Assembly (NCBI GenBank): GCA_031271475.1 | Contig: JAISVP010000004.1 | Coordinates: forward strand, 1-5,159 | Length of the DNA stretch: 5,159 nucleotides | Origin: Oscillospiraceae bacterium | GTDB taxonomy: Bacteria > Bacillota > Clostridia > Oscillospirales > Ruminococcaceae | Reading direction: 5' to 3' | Part shown: one piece after another, positions 5,132 through 5,159 of the stretch | Position numbering within the stretch: position 1 is the first letter of the stretch | How the letters are laid out: each line of letters begins with the position of its first letter | Notes under the pieces: model-generated | The model's database searches: none | Told to the model about the DNA's origin: nothing | The model's input: the letters and a program-made list of their open reading frames with translations, nothing else | Translations under genes and position numbers: made by a program

Positions 5132-5159
5132 CAGAGTTCCGGCGTGGGCTGGTACTGTT
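5131..5159 (-). CDS. C-terminal end of the upstream gene, probably rnpA (partial)
   Basis: Only about eight codons are visible, in the frame reading QYQPTPEL then TGA (5131-5133), just upstream of the first yidD-type Shine-Dalgarno copy. The position is where rnpA (protein subunit of RNase P) lies in the conserved rpmH-rnpA-yidD-yidC block. This frame is favoured because of its G/C-ending codons and its stop placement. A second frame, rich in R and K, stays open until a TAA at 5082-5084 and cannot be excluded. No RnpA motif is visible, so the name rests on context alone. Confidence 0.35.

Noticed and set aside
1..5159. DnaA boxes, CRISPR repeats, tRNA or rRNA genes
   Set aside because: No TTATNCACA-type box, regularly spaced repeat array or tRNA-like fold was found on reading. 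The origin itself is expected beyond the right edge.

Overview
The window is an origin-proximal chromosomal segment from a Firmicute, most likely a clostridial lineage in the broad Oscillospiraceae/Ruminococcaceae range. That placement is inferred from gene order, protein style and the parS variant; no database search was run. Every real gene is on the minus strand. Read in the direction of transcription (right to left), the order is: tail of a gene in the rnpA position, yidD, yidC, jag (khpB), mnmE, and the first half of mnmG, which runs off the left edge. This is the conserved rpmH-rnpA-yidD-yidC-jag-mnmE-mnmG block that lies beside dnaA/oriC in many Firmicutes, so the origin should lie beyond the right edge, with all genes transcribed away from it.

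Region by region. 5131-5159 holds a few codons of the upstream gene, probably rnpA. 5063-5131 carries a tandem duplication of the yidD ribosome-binding site and start codon. yidD (4860-5075) is intact. Immediately after its stop lies a 140-bp element with long imperfect terminal inverted repeats (4717-4856), best read as a MITE. yidC (3538-4656) follows, but the conserved reading frame extends at least nine codons upstream of the first canonical start, toward a possible AUC start at 4683. A 138-bp gap with an 8-bp perfect hairpin separates yidC from jag (2572-3399). The jag-mnmE gap (2514-2571) and the mnmE-mnmG gap (1025-1154) together contain three identical, perfectly palindromic 16-bp parS sites (centromere sites for ParB/Spo0J). 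mnmE (1155-2513) and mnmG (1-1024, partial) look functional. No gene-free stretch exceeds 300 bases.

The genes fall into two groups. RnpA (inferred), YidD and YidC serve RNase P maturation of tRNA and insertion of membrane proteins. Jag/KhpB is an RNA-binding partner gene commonly cotranscribed with yidC. MnmE and MnmG are the two subunits of the enzyme that puts the carboxymethylaminomethyl group on wobble uridine 34 of certain tRNAs. The parS cluster adds a chromosome-segregation role to the same DNA.

The most interesting points concern non-coding structure. A parS palindrome sits between the mnmE Shine-Dalgarno sequence and its AUG, where an RNA hairpin could bring the two together. yidC has lost or lacks a canonical start next to a MITE. 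The yidD initiation region is duplicated. I see no wholly new multi-gene system here.
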